NCBI RefSeq assembly: GCF_000003815.2
Contig: NW_023365706.1
Coordinates: 167,127-231,126 of the forward strand
DNA: 64,000 bases
Direction of reading: 5' to 3'
Source of the DNA: Branchiostoma floridae
Taxonomy: Eukaryota; Chordata; Leptocardii; Amphioxiformes; Branchiostomatidae
The notes beneath the pieces are model-generated. The model had not been told where the DNA came from and made no database searches. It saw only the letters and a list, made by a program, of their open reading frames with translations. This document shows positions 33,060-44,925 of the stretch, piece by piece. Position 1 is the stretch's first letter, and every line of letters starts with the position of its first letter. The translations under genes were made by a program, and so were the position numbers.

Positions 33060-33310
33060 TGCGGCAGTATTTAAGTATACTCGAGCGTCCACCTATTACT
33101 GGGCACACTGGTTAAACCCACTTGTATAGCGACACGACATGCCGCATTCTACAAAGCTCCCTCCCTGCAAGAAACACAATTATTCATGATCCTTTTTTGC
33201 GTATACTGAACAGTGAACCTGTGACAAATAACTAGAGTCCAGTACGATCAGGAGATACTAGTAAGTGGCACGTTTTTGTTAAAGTCAGTAACCAGTGGTA
33301 ACAACCTGTT
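33060..33310 (+). repeat. Intron-1 duplicate shared with paralogue D
   Basis: Aligns with 37340-37570 (ctcgagcgtccac / ctcgggcgtccac, attattcatga, cgtatactgaac, ataactagagtc). It shows that C and D arose as a block of at least about 1.5 kb including intron sequence. Confidence 0.75.
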
Positions 33311-33589
33311 GACGGACAACGAAGAGGAATTTGTGCACTTCAAATAGAAAGAAATCTTTATTGACACGACAAAAGTACAGCGACTTTCGTCAGGTCTATC
33401 TATAACAACCACTTACTATACAACATGAACAGACATATATGGATATCTATAGGTATGGATAAGTCAACATATTGGGTCTAGCATGTCATTTACACTATTG
33501 GTTAATAGATATCGTAAACGTCAATGAATCAGAAGAGTTGTTTGGTAATGAGAGGATTACCATACGGAACGGAAGACAGCTAACTTTAG

Positions 33590-33690
33590 CACAATGAATA
33601 TCTTGGAGGTGTCCGGGTTGAGGAATTACGCCGCATCTGCTTCTGAACAACTTGTCAGACGTTTGGCTCACCTTTAGCACAGGTTACTCA
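33590..33690 (-). repeat. Inverted copy of the promoter-proximal repeat
   Basis: Reads on the minus strand as acctgtgctaaaggtgagcc, AAACGTCTGACAAG, TTGTTCAGAAGCAGATG, then a degenerate CTTAACT/CCTCCAAGAT end. A second inverted copy is at 45597-45690, with the same following sequence (gcaaattacagacaac). Confidence 0.7.
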
Positions 33691-34377
33691 TATATCATTG
33701 GAATATGAAATATGCTGTTGCCAGTCCTTACAATTTGGTATGAAGCAAATTACAGACAACTTCGATGCTTTCTTTGTTTTCCTACAACATCTAACGTTAT
33801 TAAGTTTTACAAAAGATGCATCTAACATTTATAGTGTTGGCTAAAGGCTTGAAAGAGTTCATAGCCATGGTTGGGCATCCAGCAATTTAAAAATGACTGT
33901 CGCCTGAGAAGACATGAATAAGTCAAATAGCAACAGAAAACAAAACAATTCAAATCTTAGATTATAGTTTGGTAGGTGAAACCAGCAAGACAGGCCATCA
34001 GACAGATCAAGTCAGATCGCTCCCTTCTTTGATCTTGAAACCTGCAGCTGCGTAAGGTGGGGCATGCGGTCGTAACATTTACATGAGTCACATTTACATG
34101 TAAAAACAAGAAGGCCGTTTCTGCAACGCTATTTCTGGCTTTAATAAGGAACAAGTTAGGATCATTTGCTGTCATTTGTAGCGCTGCGTTTTGAAATACT
34201 TTACTATAATAACTGTAATAACAAACGTTATCATAATTGCTCAATATTTTTTTGCGTTATCTACTTACCCTGATGTATAAAAGCAGCCCACTTTTTGATA
34301 AATGTCTCTATGGGCGTCCTCTAAAATCTAAAGGATGTGGTACACTGGTGTAACAACCATTACTGGGGACGTTACTG

Positions 34378-34440
34378 GGTAAGGTAAGTTAAGTTAAAGT
34401 AAGGTGAGGTGAGGTAAGGTAAGGTAAGGTATGGTTGTTA
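34378..34440 (+). repeat. (GGTAA)n-like microsatellite
   Basis: aaggtaaggtaaggtatggt and variants over about 60 bp. Confidence 0.8.
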
Positions 34441-34744
34441 CGCCTGCCTAACACATAATCAATTGGTTGGAAAAAAATCAGCTGTCATCTTTTGGCTATC
34501 ATTAACTTAATAGAGGAATCCTCCTAGGGAGGCTTGACATAAAAATGAGCTGATCTATTTTTCTAATCTAATATCGGTATCTTGCACATTTCAATAAGCA
34601 ATTAGCATTACACACAACCCTTCCCCAGCCCGTACTTGTGTTGTGCCCCAACATTTCCTACATTTCAAAGATAACGAGCCATCTGTCCTGGTAGGGAGTC
34701 AAATGTCCAACAGGTCGCACGGACGCAGGTGTGACGCAAACTAT

Positions 34745-34983
34745 TTAATACCCCCGTCACATTTGGCGAAAATCGATCGGACGACGATTTTGCGGCAATC
34801 GCCCGAGCCTCGCTTATAGTAATCATTTTATTGGACAACAATTGTACAAGGTACAAAGTATGGCTTGTATGTGACTGGGACGGTTTTCAGGCGAAAAATA
34901 CGCGCAACCCTCTGTCGATCTGAAATATGGCCGATCTTCCATCGATCTTCGCCCGAAGATCGTGGATAATATGACAGGGGTGT
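34745..34983. mobile_element. MITE with CCCCCGTCAC / TGACAGGGG ends
   Basis: Left end taccccc-gtcacatttgg and right end atatgacaggggtgtt form an imperfect 14-bp inverted repeat around about 240 bp rich in CGATCTTC motifs. No coding capacity. Target duplication not certain. Confidence 0.5.
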
Positions 34984-35307
34984 TACTCAGCTCCCTCAAT
35001 GATTTTCATTGTGGAAAAGTCAGCCGTCTTCCTTCTTCTTGTTTTCACACTGCTATGAACATATAACGGGGATTAGCGACAGTGCGCATATGTTAGTAAC
35101 AAGTTGGCGGAACAAACTAACATAGGGGAGTACAGGTAGAGACGCTACGGAACATATTAATCAACTGATTGTCAATGCAAAGAACAAGACAAGTGAATGA
35201 TTTCTTTGCTAAGATCATCAGGGAAAATGATTGTAGAAGGACATTTTTCAAGTGACATTCCCTTTCCCATCCCATATCGGAGTTGTGCTCTGATATTCAC
35301 AGCCGAG

Positions 35308-35978
35308 TTAACGGTGCACACACCAATTTTTCCGCGACAGGGGTCCGAGATAGTGCGCGACAAAAATGTGACGAAAGGGTCTCGAGGGTCCGTGTTTGAG
35401 ACCAAATTTCTCATAATCTGCTGCGAAGTGGCATTTAATACTGGTATGGCTAAAAAGCGTAAGAAGTGATGTGTTTTTGGTGCAAATTGGTTTTGGGCCC
35501 GAGTGTCACTTCCTTGTATTTCTACGCGTTGGAAATGATTCGCCCGTTGTCCCAGATTCCCCGTCCATATGCGGTCTGTGAGCCGTGTTGCTATGCCTCG
35601 CGCGTCGGGTTATTGTAAAAATCTCAGTGTTACGATTTTCTTTATTTTTTGCTTGATTAATCTTAGATGTATTCTCTTTCCGACAATATCAGTCATTTTC
35701 ATGACTAAACTATAGGTGATGGGTTTATTTCCACGTCAAAATTCCCCTTTTTTTGCATACTTTTTTACGTGAAAAAAACTTTTCTCCCCCCAAAATTATG
35801 ACAAGTAGAGAGAGTGAAGAAACTGAAAACCGGCTGTTCTTAAAGCTGGAGTGATACCCTTCATTCCCATATACGGCTTTTCTGCTTTAGATTTATTTTC
35901 TTGAAGAGACGGCCTCTCGACTTGAGGGTGCGCAGCCTCGATTTGAGACCCCAAATAAACTGGGGTGTGCACCGTTAA
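35308..35978. mobile_element. TTAA-flanked MITE in the upstream region of pseudogene D
   Basis: TTAA at 35308-35311 and 35975-35978 flank 663 bp with ends CGGTGCACACACCA and TGGGGTGTGCACCG. The unoccupied site exists in the paralogous block of gene C: cagccgagTTAAcaacattc (31939-31958) against cagccgagTTAA, element, TTAAcgacatacc. This proves insertion with TTAA duplication, as in piggyBac-type transposition. The element encodes no transposase. A degenerate relative is at 15177-15625. Confidence 0.85.
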
Positions 35979-36066
35979 CGACATACCTGCGTTGCACGAT
36001 CAGAACATCCCGTGACATGCTCAAATATCAGGTGTGACGCAGGTGTTTTAGTTGACTTCTTCGAAG

Positions 36067-36960
36067 ATGGCGATCGTCGTACTGCTCGTTGTCGTCCTTC
36101 TGTCCGGCAGTTTCCCTGCCCGAGCCCAGGACACCAGAACCGACCAGGCTGGGTCCGTCCTGCGGGAGTATGTAGACAAGGGCTACTGTACCTACACCTA
36201 TGTGGTTCCGCCTGGGTCCCGTACTGAGGGCTGCACACCGCCGGGCCTGGAGCGGCAGCTCGCCGAGACCAAGTAGGAAACGGGCCGCTTGAAAAATCAA
36301 GTTGACATTTTAAGCGATCGGTTAGAAAACCTGACACAAGAGCTACAAGAGCAGAAAACAAATCAGCAAGCTCAGATAGATAGTTTGTCTGAGACCAAGG
36401 AGGAAACGGGCCGCTTAAAGAACCTGGCACAGGAGCTACAAGAACAAGAAACCCGTCTCCAAACCCAGGTACAGAACCTGACACTGGAGCTGCAAGAACA
36501 AGAAAGCCGTCTCTAAACCCAGGAACAGAACCTGACACTGGAGCTGCAAGAACAAGAAAGCCGTCTCCAAACCCAGGTACAGAACCTGACACAGGAGCTA
36601 CAAGAACAAGCAACCCGACTCCAAACCCAGGTACAGAACCTGACACTGGAGCTGCAAGAACAAGAAAGCCGTCTCTAAACCCAGGTACAGAACCTGACAC
36701 TGGAGCTGCAAGAACAAGAAAGCCGTCTCCAAATCCAGGTGCAGAACCTGACACAGGAGCTACAAGAACAAGCAACCCGACTCCAAACCCAGGTACAGAA
36801 CCTGACACTGGAGCTGCAAGAACAAGAAAGCCGTCTCCAAACCCAGGTACAGAACCTGACACAGGAGCTACAAGAACAAGCAACCCGACTCCAAACCCAG
36901 GTACGGGATCTGACTGCAACCTTGTACGAGCATGACGCGATCATTAAGCAACGTCTAAGA
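36067..36960 (+). pseudogene. Pseudogene D: first exon with three nonsense mutations and lost donor
   Basis: The sequence follows gene C from ATG 36067 through the two-Cys motif, then breaks at TAG 36274-36276 (GAG to TAG by comparison with paralogues). Two further in-frame stops at 36514-36516 and 36676-36678 are CAA to TAA changes inside the 54-bp coiled-coil repeat. The two changes are identical, 162 bp (three repeats) apart, so one probably spread by repeat duplication. The end (cgatcattaagcaacgtcta) lacks the CAG|GTGAG donor of B and C. Long minus-strand frames here are shadows. Confidence 0.85.
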
Positions 36961-37010
36961 GACAAACCTTTAATTTTCTCAGATTCACAAACCATTCAAA
37001 GTCATATACA

Positions 37011-37290
37011 TCTGTATCTATATATCCGCCGTTCGACGTAACACACCAGCTTCGCAGGCACGCAGCGTGGCAGCAGCCGGTTATATTACACCGAACGACT
37101 CGTCACACCTAACTTTTGTACATCTATCTGCAAGCGTTCTTTAAAACTTCCCAGAGAAGATGCCCCTACTGTACTTGGTGTTAACAAATTCCACTCTACG
37201 ATAGTTCTGGGAAAGTACGAATTTTTTCTCATCTACGCATCCAGAAACACAAACAATACCTAAAATACCGTTACTATTATAACAAAGGCG
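37011..37290 (+). repeat. Interspersed element whose head is the 56-bp unit
   Basis: Begins catctgtatctatatatccg, then CCGTTCGACGTAACACACCA, and continues through ggcagcagccggttatatta and ccactctacgatagttctgg, sequence not present in the 20.4-kb array. It shows that the array amplified only the first 56 bp of this element. Confidence 0.6.
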
Positions 37291-38005
37291 TTCGGTTCAC
37301 CCTCGGTCATATACAGTATATTTGAACATTCTTATACTCAACCATGAAAAACGCTGTGAAAGTATTCCAGGTCTACTCGGGCGTCCACGTATGATTGGGG
37401 ACAGGCCAATCCCATTGGTATAGCAACACGACATATCACATTCCGTAAAATTTACTCTCTGCCAGAAACAAAATTATTCATGAGCCTTTTGTTTCGCGTA
37501 TACTGAACCATAAACAACACCTGTGGTGGATAACTAGAGTCTCCGTACGATCAGAGGACAGGCGACACGTTTGTGTACTAGTCACTAAACAGCTGACAAT
37601 GAATAGGAAGCTTGTGCAGTTCAAATAAATGTCGTAAAAGTCAATGTATCAGACGAGCGACTTAAGCCTATTATTCAGGAGACCTCAAGGGGTTTGATAG
37701 ACATTCCTACTCAAGTTTTCTTGTTGAGGATTGCCTGGTGCTTTTGTTTACGTTGTCTCGGCAAGATACAAATAGTTTGTTTATATGTAATGGCAACATG
37801 TTATTCAGAGACTTATACAATCAGGTGCATAGTGTGTTTTGTGTATTGTTACCACATCTTTCCGTCCAAGAAACAAGACTAGTGTACTTCAGCTGAATGT
37901 GTTCATAGCTGCAGTCCTAGGAAAGGTTCTCCTACCCTATTCTGCATTCTTTGCAGTAAATTTGTACCGTACTGGGAGCTGTTACCATACCAAAGAGAGC
38001 AACGG
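37291..38005. other. Duplicated intron-like sequence, no gene
   Basis: 37340-37570 is the counterpart of 33060-33310. The rest shows no recognisable coding. Confidence 0.5.
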
Positions 38006-40590
38006 TAATAATAATAATAATAATGATAATGGTTTATTGGGTTCATTAAAAGTACAGATTCGCAGGACTGGCCCTGAATTGCTCATGTACTAACGTAGAT
38101 AGTTGTAACATGGACAACATAACGAGGACAATTAAAATCGTTTACAGAAATCAAACGTATTAAAATATATACAGATTTATATACAGATTCGGTTGACCGA
38201 TAAAATCGACAGATAAGTTAAAAACGGCACAGTTCATGAGTTCAGTAGTCGGACGATGTGCGGAATGGTACTGTTCTTATACCTCTCCGTCCTGGCATTG
38301 ATAGTGTTCAGTTTGTTGTGAGATCTGGTACACCGTCCACTGGTCTCACCTCGGGTTGGTGGGAGCCACTGTCGGAATGTTGTTGATTGCAACAAGGTGG
38401 AGCCGAACTTCTTAGTAAGCTGTTCCCGTCGTTGCTGGAGTGTGGGTAGTCCTAGACGGTCACATGCTTCCGAGTACTTTGAGTAGCTTGTACCGAGGAT
38501 AACTCGACAGGCGCGACGCTGAATGCTCTCTATCTGGGCTGTTTGGGTCGACGTAAGGCCAGGACTCCAGACGGGGCAGGCATACTCACACAGCGGACGC
38601 ACGTAGGTTATGTAGACAGTGACCAGGTCAGGTACGGGAAGTTTGAATCTTTTGAGATGGCGTAGGAGGAAGAGTCGTCTGCTACTCTGACTGATGATGT
38701 GGTTCACGTGGCCGTTCCATTTCAGGTCGGACTGCACTATCACCCCTAACAGCTTGGCAGCGGTGACTTGCTGAAGGGCGTGACCATCAATCTACAACGT
38801 TGGGAGGGGAGGGGGAACTTTTGCAAACCATACGTGCATAACTTGGCATTTTTTTGGGTGCAGTTTCATATGGCTGTTAAAAGTCCACTGTTCCAAGGCA
38901 TTGAGGTCGTGCTGCAGGAGTGAGGGTTCATGTACAAGTCTGCTTTCGACCATTGAAAGATCGTCCACGAACTTCCAGTTTTCCGATCGGCTATCGTTGG
39001 CGGCGCTGTTAATCATGGCTACGAAGATGATATGAGCAAGGACAGTGCCCTGTGGCAAACCGCAGGTAAGTATCTCCCATACTGAATAAGAGCCCTGGTA
39101 CAAGACACGTCACCTCTCAGTGAGAAAGTTGCATATCCAAGCTGCTAGTGAAGGTCTACAGCCTAACTCCAGCAGCCTTGTCATAGCGGTCGTGTGTTCA
39201 ACGCGATCGAACGCCTTGGAGAAATCGGTAAGGACCATGCTGCTAACTGTTCCTCTCCGGTCCGAGGTGGAGCTGAGATGGTGTAGAATATCTACCAGGC
39301 AATGTGTTGTTGATTTCCCAGGCAGTCCGCCAAACTGTTTAGGATCGATGTTGGGGTTGATGTCTGACAGTGTCCACTTGGCTACAAATCCTTCGCACAC
39401 CTTTGCTAATATTGAGGTGACCGAGACTGGTCGGAGATCTTCCACAGTCGGGGGTCTAGTTTTGGGGATAGGAATGACGGTTGCTTCCCTCCATTCACTA
39501 GGAACACGGCCTTCGTGCAGGGATGTATTCAGGATACGCGTCAGTGGCTGGCTGAGTTCATATGCAAATTCCCTTATCAACCGCCCCGTGATGTTGTCCG
39601 GGCCGGCCGCCTTCCGCACACGTACCCTCTGCAACCTGTCGTACATCTCCCATACTTCCACCTGTGGTGGTTGTGGTGCAGGTAGGAATGCGGGCAGGTG
39701 GCTGATGTCCAGAGGGGGTAATGACTGTGTTATTTTACTCAGGTTAGCATTGATGGCGTCGGCAGTAGCTTTGTTGTTGTCTGGAGCGACTCCGTCGAGA
39801 TGGATAACTGGGTTAGATTTGCCAATGTTGGCCATCGTCTTAATGTCCTTGTGCCAGTTAGCTGGGTCGTGTCGTCTTAAGTTCTGTACCTTGCTACTGT
39901 AGAAGTTCTGTCTCGCATGTTGGATTTTTGCTTGTAGTTTGTTGCGTAGATTTTTCCATTCCGACTTCTTTCCGTTGTGGAGAGCTTTTTGACGTAGGGT
40001 TATGAGATTCTTTATTTCAGGAGTCATCCATGGTTTGTCCTTATTGTGAACTCTGATACGGCGGGTTGGGAAGTGTTCAGAGATTTTCTGATGAAGTGTG
40101 TTGTACATCGCTGTTGTCATGGCTTGGCTTCCCTTCTCTTGTGTGATCTCGGGCCAGTCATACGATGTGATCCAGGCACCAAAAGAGCGCACTTTGAAGC
40201 TGGCATTGGACGAACGGTTCTTTTGTTAGTTCTGTTTGATTTTGTTTGTTGTTTGGGTCGGAGGACAACAGGTTGGTGATCACTCATCCCTAGTGGTGCG
40301 ATAACAGAGCATGGGTTGTAGAAACGTCCTAGGTTGGTGATAATCAGGTCCAGAATGGCATCTTCCCTTGTGGGGTGTTGACTATCTGTTTCATGTTTCT
40401 GTGTTCTGGCACAGATTGTGGACATCCATTCTGTTGAAGTCTCCTCCAATGTAGAATCCAATGTCGGTGTACTTGGCGCGCAGTTGGTCGATAGGCGAGG
40501 AAGGAAAATAGTTTCATATGATGTTGCAAGTACCGTCTTTGTCACAAGTGGACGGACTTGTCGTGCCATACTATGCGTACGCTTATTTGA
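38006..40590 (-). mobile_element. Damaged, 5'-truncated non-LTR retrotransposon (Jockey/CR1-like)
   Basis: Minus-strand frames in order: 40569-40117 (endonuclease C-terminal part with GMSDHQPVV), 40192-39110 (linker and RT with KAAGPDNITG, FGGLPGKSTTH and TDFSKAFDRV), 39103-38792 (LPQGTVL and the catalytic FVDD box) and 38743-38234 (RT thumb and tail with YVRPLCEYACPVWSP). At least two frame breaks and a stop near 39105 kill it. The N-terminal half of the endonuclease is missing. The 3' end finishes in an (ATT)n microsatellite (38007-38030), usual for CR1/L2-type elements. The exact clade is not resolved here. Confidence 0.85.
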
Positions 40591-40689
40591 TTAACGCTAG
40601 TTAACCCTTATTCGTTGCATTTTTCATTAAGAGTCAGCTTATTCCAATCTGGCAGAAGAACATAGCATAATTTCTGTCTTTAACATAGT

Positions 40690-43600
40690 GAAATTTCTTT
40701 ATTTCTTTATTTGAATTTACCACATGCAAAAACAAGTGGAAGGGAGGACAAAACAGGTGTATCAACACCTTTACAAGTTGTCCTCCCAAACCTGAATGAT
40801 AATAGAAAACAATACAAAACCAAAATCAAACAATAAACATTAGACATCAAAAGTCAGTAGACATGAATATACAATTCGGTGACAATTATACACAGAATTG
40901 ATTATATACAAAATTATCAAATATCATTATATACAGAGTAAAAAGCTAATTACAATACAAGAGGCACACCCACAAGATGTGGACCAAGAGCAGGGGACGT
41001 CGATATTGAACTGGGTGTCAAATCTCACAAACGTGGCTCTCACAAGCGATCGCTTGAATGTCAAGATGTTAGACTTTTCAGTGGCTTGAACCCCAATATT
41101 ACGGAGGACAGGACTCAGCTGATTCCAGATGGTGACCAGCCTTGGTATGTAAGAAGAGCTGAAGGCTGATGTCCTTACTCTAATGGGGGTAAGCATGTGA
41201 GATCTGAGATATCTAGAGGGTCTGGAAGGGAAGGATACATACTTGTGAACAATTGGTTTAGACTTGATAAACACCATGACGTCGCATACTTCGCGCCTGT
41301 GCGTAAGAGGCAACAGACCAAGGGTGGAGAGACGTTCCTTGTAGGTCAGGGTGTTCGAGTGGGCTCCTAGAATGAATTTAGTCGCCCGCCGTTGCACCCC
41401 TTCCACAAGGGACATGAGTTTGCGGGACTGAGGGGACCACAAAGGTGAGCAGTATTCTAAGATGCTTCTCACCAATGTGGTGTACAGTGCCTTGCGTACA
41501 TCAGTGCTAGAGTTGAACCCGATTGTTCTTTTGATGAAACCAGTCATAGAATTGGCCCTGGCTACCATCTTTAAGACGTGTCTGTTCCACTGAAGGTCCG
41601 ACTGGACAATGACCCCAAGGTCAGGCATACTGTCTACAGATGTTATTGTAGTACCAGACATGTGATAAGAGTACACAATAGGACTCTTAGAGCGAGTTAA
41701 ACGGATAAGTTTACACTTGGAAGGATGAAAAGACATCTTCCAACTAAGACTCCAGTTGTACATGGCAGTGATGTCATTTTGCAGCTTAACACAGTCATTT
41801 AGCTTGCTGACTTCCCTAAAACATTTAGAGTCGTCAGCGAAGAGTGCTACAGTAGATTGAGTTGCTGCACAAGGTAAGTCATTGATAAACAGAAGGAAGA
41901 GAAAGGGCCCAAGAATGGAGCCCTGAGGAACACCTGAAGTCACCGGGAGCCATTTGGACTGGCAACCTTCCACTACCACACGCTGACGACGATCGGTTAG
42001 GTAGGAGGTAAACCACGCCAGGAGGTTACCACCGAAACCAAACATCTGCAGTTTGTGGATTAGCAAAGTGTGGGAAACTGAATCGAACGCTTTCGCGAAG
42101 TCCAGGAATAACATATCTACCTGCCCCCCCTTATCGAGTATGGATCCTACTTGATGGTAGGTTTCTACTAGTTGAGTTGTAGTAGAACGGCCGGCAATAA
42201 ACCCGTGTTGGAATTCGTGAAGCGACCCTCTCAAAAATGGAATCAACTGATTGTACATACAGCGCTCCATCAACTTGCTTACAAGGGATAACAGAGATAC
42301 TGGCCTATAATTGGCCACATTCTCCTTGTTTCCCTTCTTATGCACTGGTAGTACGTTTGCATCCTTCCATCTACTCGGTACACAACCAGCGGATAGTGAT
42401 CTATTGAACAGCAAGGTCAAGGAAGGAGCAAGAGCCTTGGCACAGCCCTTAAGAACATGAGCAGAGATGTTATCCGGACCCACAGCCTTACTAGTGTTGA
42501 GATTAACTAACACATTTTCCACGGATTCTACAGCAAGTAGCAAATTACACAATCTTTCATCAACTATCACGTCGATGTCAGGCTTGATAACATTAGGGTC
42601 AGGTGCAGAAAAGGTGGAGAAAAAGTAGTCATTGAACAAATTGGCCTTATCGGGTACAGACTGAACGACCGTGCCGTTGAGATGAACGTCAGTCGGAAGA
42701 GACCTGGATTTTGACTTAGCTCGTACAAAAGCCCAAAATCTCTTCGGCGACTCCTGTAAAGTGGAAGAGAGGCTAACAAGATATTTGTTATACTTAGCTG
42801 ATAACAAGTTCTTCAGTTTGTTTCTTAGTTTACGGAACTTCTCCCAGTGAGAGGGGGAGTCGGAACGCTTCGCCCTTTTCCACGCTGTCCGCTTCTTGTT
42901 CTGCAAGTTGCGTACCTCGCCGTCGATCCAAGGAGGTGATGTTGATACCTTGAGCTTCCGACTGGGCACGAACATGTCAACAGCCGACTGAACGGCTGAA
43001 GACCATGCTTCCCAGTCAGAGTCAATGTCATGGTGGTGAGTAACTGACTCTGATAGCCTCAGTGACTCTAGGTGAGCACTGAGACCAAGCCAGTCGGCTC
43101 GTGTAAAGTTGTACACTTTACGAGGAAGCTCCTGCCTAGTTTGGATACGACAGCAGAGAGAGAACTCGAGAACAGTGTGGTCGGTATCAAAGTCAGCGGG
43201 AAGTTCCCTGATCGTAGAGAACCTCTCAGGGAAGTCCGTAAACACAAGATCTAACAGGTTGTGAGTGGAGTTTGAGGGAACATGATTGATTTGTTTTAAA
43301 AAGTAGTTATTAATCATGTTGCAAAAGTCAGCTTCCCTACCCTCGTTTAACACTACACAATTGGCCCAGTCGATTCGAGGCAGATTGAAGTCCCCGAGGA
43401 CACAGCACAAGTTATACTCTTTGTTCACGCTCTCTAAAGTCGAGCCCAGGTTGTGCGTAAAAGATGACAAGTTACCAGAGGGAGGTCTGTAGCAAAGAAT
43501 AACAGCAGTTTTGCCCATAGCTGGAGGACGGATTTCACATACAAGAATCTCATCCTGAGGCTCCAAGTCAAGTCTACGACTACTACATATTGACGATTTA

Positions 43601-43990
43601 ACAGCGAGTAGAATCCCCCCACCAGACTTATTATTATGAGTAACATGACGATCCTTGCGATAGGTCACAAATTCAGGGGGAATAACCTCTAAATCATGCA
43701 CATCAGAAGTCAACCAAGTCTCAGTGATTGCGAGAAGATCCGGAGCATTAAGGTGTATCAGGTTGGTGAGCTGTACCAACTTGTTCCTACTCTGGTTAAC
43801 AGATTTCACACTCCTAGCATTGAGATATATAGCATTAAGAAAATTGGATGACATCATTAAAATGAAGAACAACAGGAGGCACACATGTGCTAACATACTT
43901 CTACTGATTTGCAAATCAATAGCTCAGACCACAATGGGAATTTGCATATCAATTGGCTACTAAGGCAGATCTAAATTCTACAGCTAAAGC
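40690..43990 (-). mobile_element. Non-LTR retrotransposon with intact ORF (CR1/Jockey superfamily)
   Basis: Contains the complete ORF at 40927-43896. The 3' end on the minus strand runs into AAATAAAGAAATAAAGAAAT (about 40690-40715), an 8-bp tail repeat like that of CR1 elements. The 5' boundary is uncertain and may extend to about 44300; no separate ORF1 was recognised. Confidence 0.8.
40927..43896 (-). CDS. Endonuclease/reverse transcriptase polyprotein of LINE
   Basis: The frame is uninterrupted, 989 aa from the first ATG at 43896 (18 bp inside the longest frame, which begins with TTG). The AP endonuclease domain (about 20-240) shows LNARSV, ITETWL, GGGILLAV, VLGDFNLP and the catalytic FDTDH. 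The RT domain (about 460-760) shows KAVGPDNIS, ANYRPVSLLS, LFLDFAKAFDSV, SGVPQGSILGP and the FADD catalytic box. A thumb/C-terminal part with LEYCSPLWSP and LTYKERL follows. It nicks target DNA and primes reverse transcription there. All catalytic motifs are present, so the copy may be young. It also has a hydrophobic start not needed by the enzyme, so translation may begin further in. Confidence 0.93.
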   Translation of the reverse strand: MLAHVCLLLFFILMMSSNFLNAIYLNARSVKSVNQSRNKLVQLTNLIHLNAPDLLAITETWLTSDVHDLEVIPPEFVTYRKDRHVTHNNKSGGGILLAVKSSICSSRRLDLEPQDEILVCEIRPPAMGKTAVILCYRPPSGNLSSFTHNLGSTLESVNKEYNLCCVLGDFNLPRIDWANCVVLNEGREADFCNMINNYFLKQINHVPSNSTHNLLDLVFTDFPERFSTIRELPADFDTDHTVLEFSLCCRIQTRQELPRKVYNFTRADWLGLSAHLESLRLSESVTHHHDIDSDWEAWSSAVQSAVDMFVPSRKLKVSTSPPWIDGEVRNLQNKKRTAWKRAKRSDSPSHWEKFRKLRNKLKNLLSAKYNKYLVSLSSTLQESPKRFWAFVRAKSKSRSLPTDVHLNGTVVQSVPDKANLFNDYFFSTFSAPDPNVIKPDIDVIVDERLCNLLLAVESVENVLVNLNTSKAVGPDNISAHVLKGCAKALAPSLTLLFNRSLSAGCVPSRWKDANVLPVHKKGNKENVANYRPVSLLSLVSKLMERCMYNQLIPFLRGSLHEFQHGFIAGRSTTTQLVETYHQVGSILDKGGQVDMLFLDFAKAFDSVSHTLLIHKLQMFGFGGNLLAWFTSYLTDRRQRVVVEGCQSKWLPVTSGVPQGSILGPFLFLLFINDLPCAATQSTVALFADDSKCFREVSKLNDCVKLQNDITAMYNWSLSWKMSFHPSKCKLIRLTRSKSPIVYSYHMSGTTITSVDSMPDLGVIVQSDLQWNRHVLKMVARANSMTGFIKRTIGFNSSTDVRKALYTTLVRSILEYCSPLWSPQSRKLMSLVEGVQRRATKFILGAHSNTLTYKERLSTLGLLPLTHRREVCDVMVFIKSKPIVHKYVSFPSRPSRYLRSHMLTPIRVRTSAFSSSYIPRLVTIWNQLSPVLRNIGVQATEKSNILTFKRSLVRATFVRFDTQFNIDVPCSWSTSCGCASCIVISFLLCI

Positions 43991-44925
43991 GCATTGGTTT
44001 CATACATTTAAAAGATCGTGACTTAACAGTATATAAAATTCAAATGCTACAGTGAAAAGTACACCCCGCTGCACACTTGATATTGTACAGATTATGACAA
44101 ATGAGCCACTATTGATCTTGTACAAAACATGCTCAGATAGAAAGATTATTACTACATTATCGCTAATGTTGCAAAGATCTAAATTCTATACAAGGGCTAA
44201 GGTTAAAATAACATGACTCAAGTGCATTTGTACACAAATCTAGTCTAGCATATCAAGAGGAATGTAAGGTTGGAGAGCCTGAGGTCTGCAAGGAGGTGCG
44301 CCCTCCCCACTCAACATACAGCAATGGTGAGGATGACAATCCAGCAAAATTACATTAAACAGATTACGGAAATTTGAAAATAGTAACAGGAATTGATCCA
44401 CTAGTGTCTTGGCCAAATAACAAATATTGCGATATGGATCGATTGCCTAAGGGTAGTTTGATATTAGCGGATTTCTAGTAGAACGTGTCTGTGAAATAAA
44501 ATATGGTTCCTCACCACCTTGATGACCTCTGACCTCTATCAAAATTGGTGTTTACCTTTGTCATTCATCCCATCCACGATATAGTTTCTCTCCTGACATG
44601 CTAATATGAAAATATCTCTATTTGAAAACACCGTGGCGTTGCGTTGAGAACGACCGCGCTCCCGGGGGGCGTGACATTTATTCGTTCTGACGAGACTCGT
44701 TATGTTTGTTCGCTGCTAATTACTTTATGCTGAAGCTATTGTTCCTGTCTTGATATTAATGGGGTGGATTAAAAAATTATTCAGGCAACAAAAAAATCCC
44801 GGAGCTCTTAGTAGCAAACTTTGAAAGAAATGTCACTTTCTTCACAATGAACAAATAAGACAAAATAATGTTTGCCGTCTGATGTTCTGGGACAGAGAAT
44901 TCGCGCGCAGATTTCTGGGAAAAAC

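Noticed and set aside
35975-36919. Minus-strand 314-aa frame with GFGDGFLVLAAPVSGSVP repeats
   Set aside because: Antisense of pseudogene D; periodicity is that of the coding repeat on the + strand.
39120-39902. Plus-strand 260-aa frame
   Set aside because: Antisense of the damaged LINE reverse transcriptase, which shows family motifs on the minus strand.
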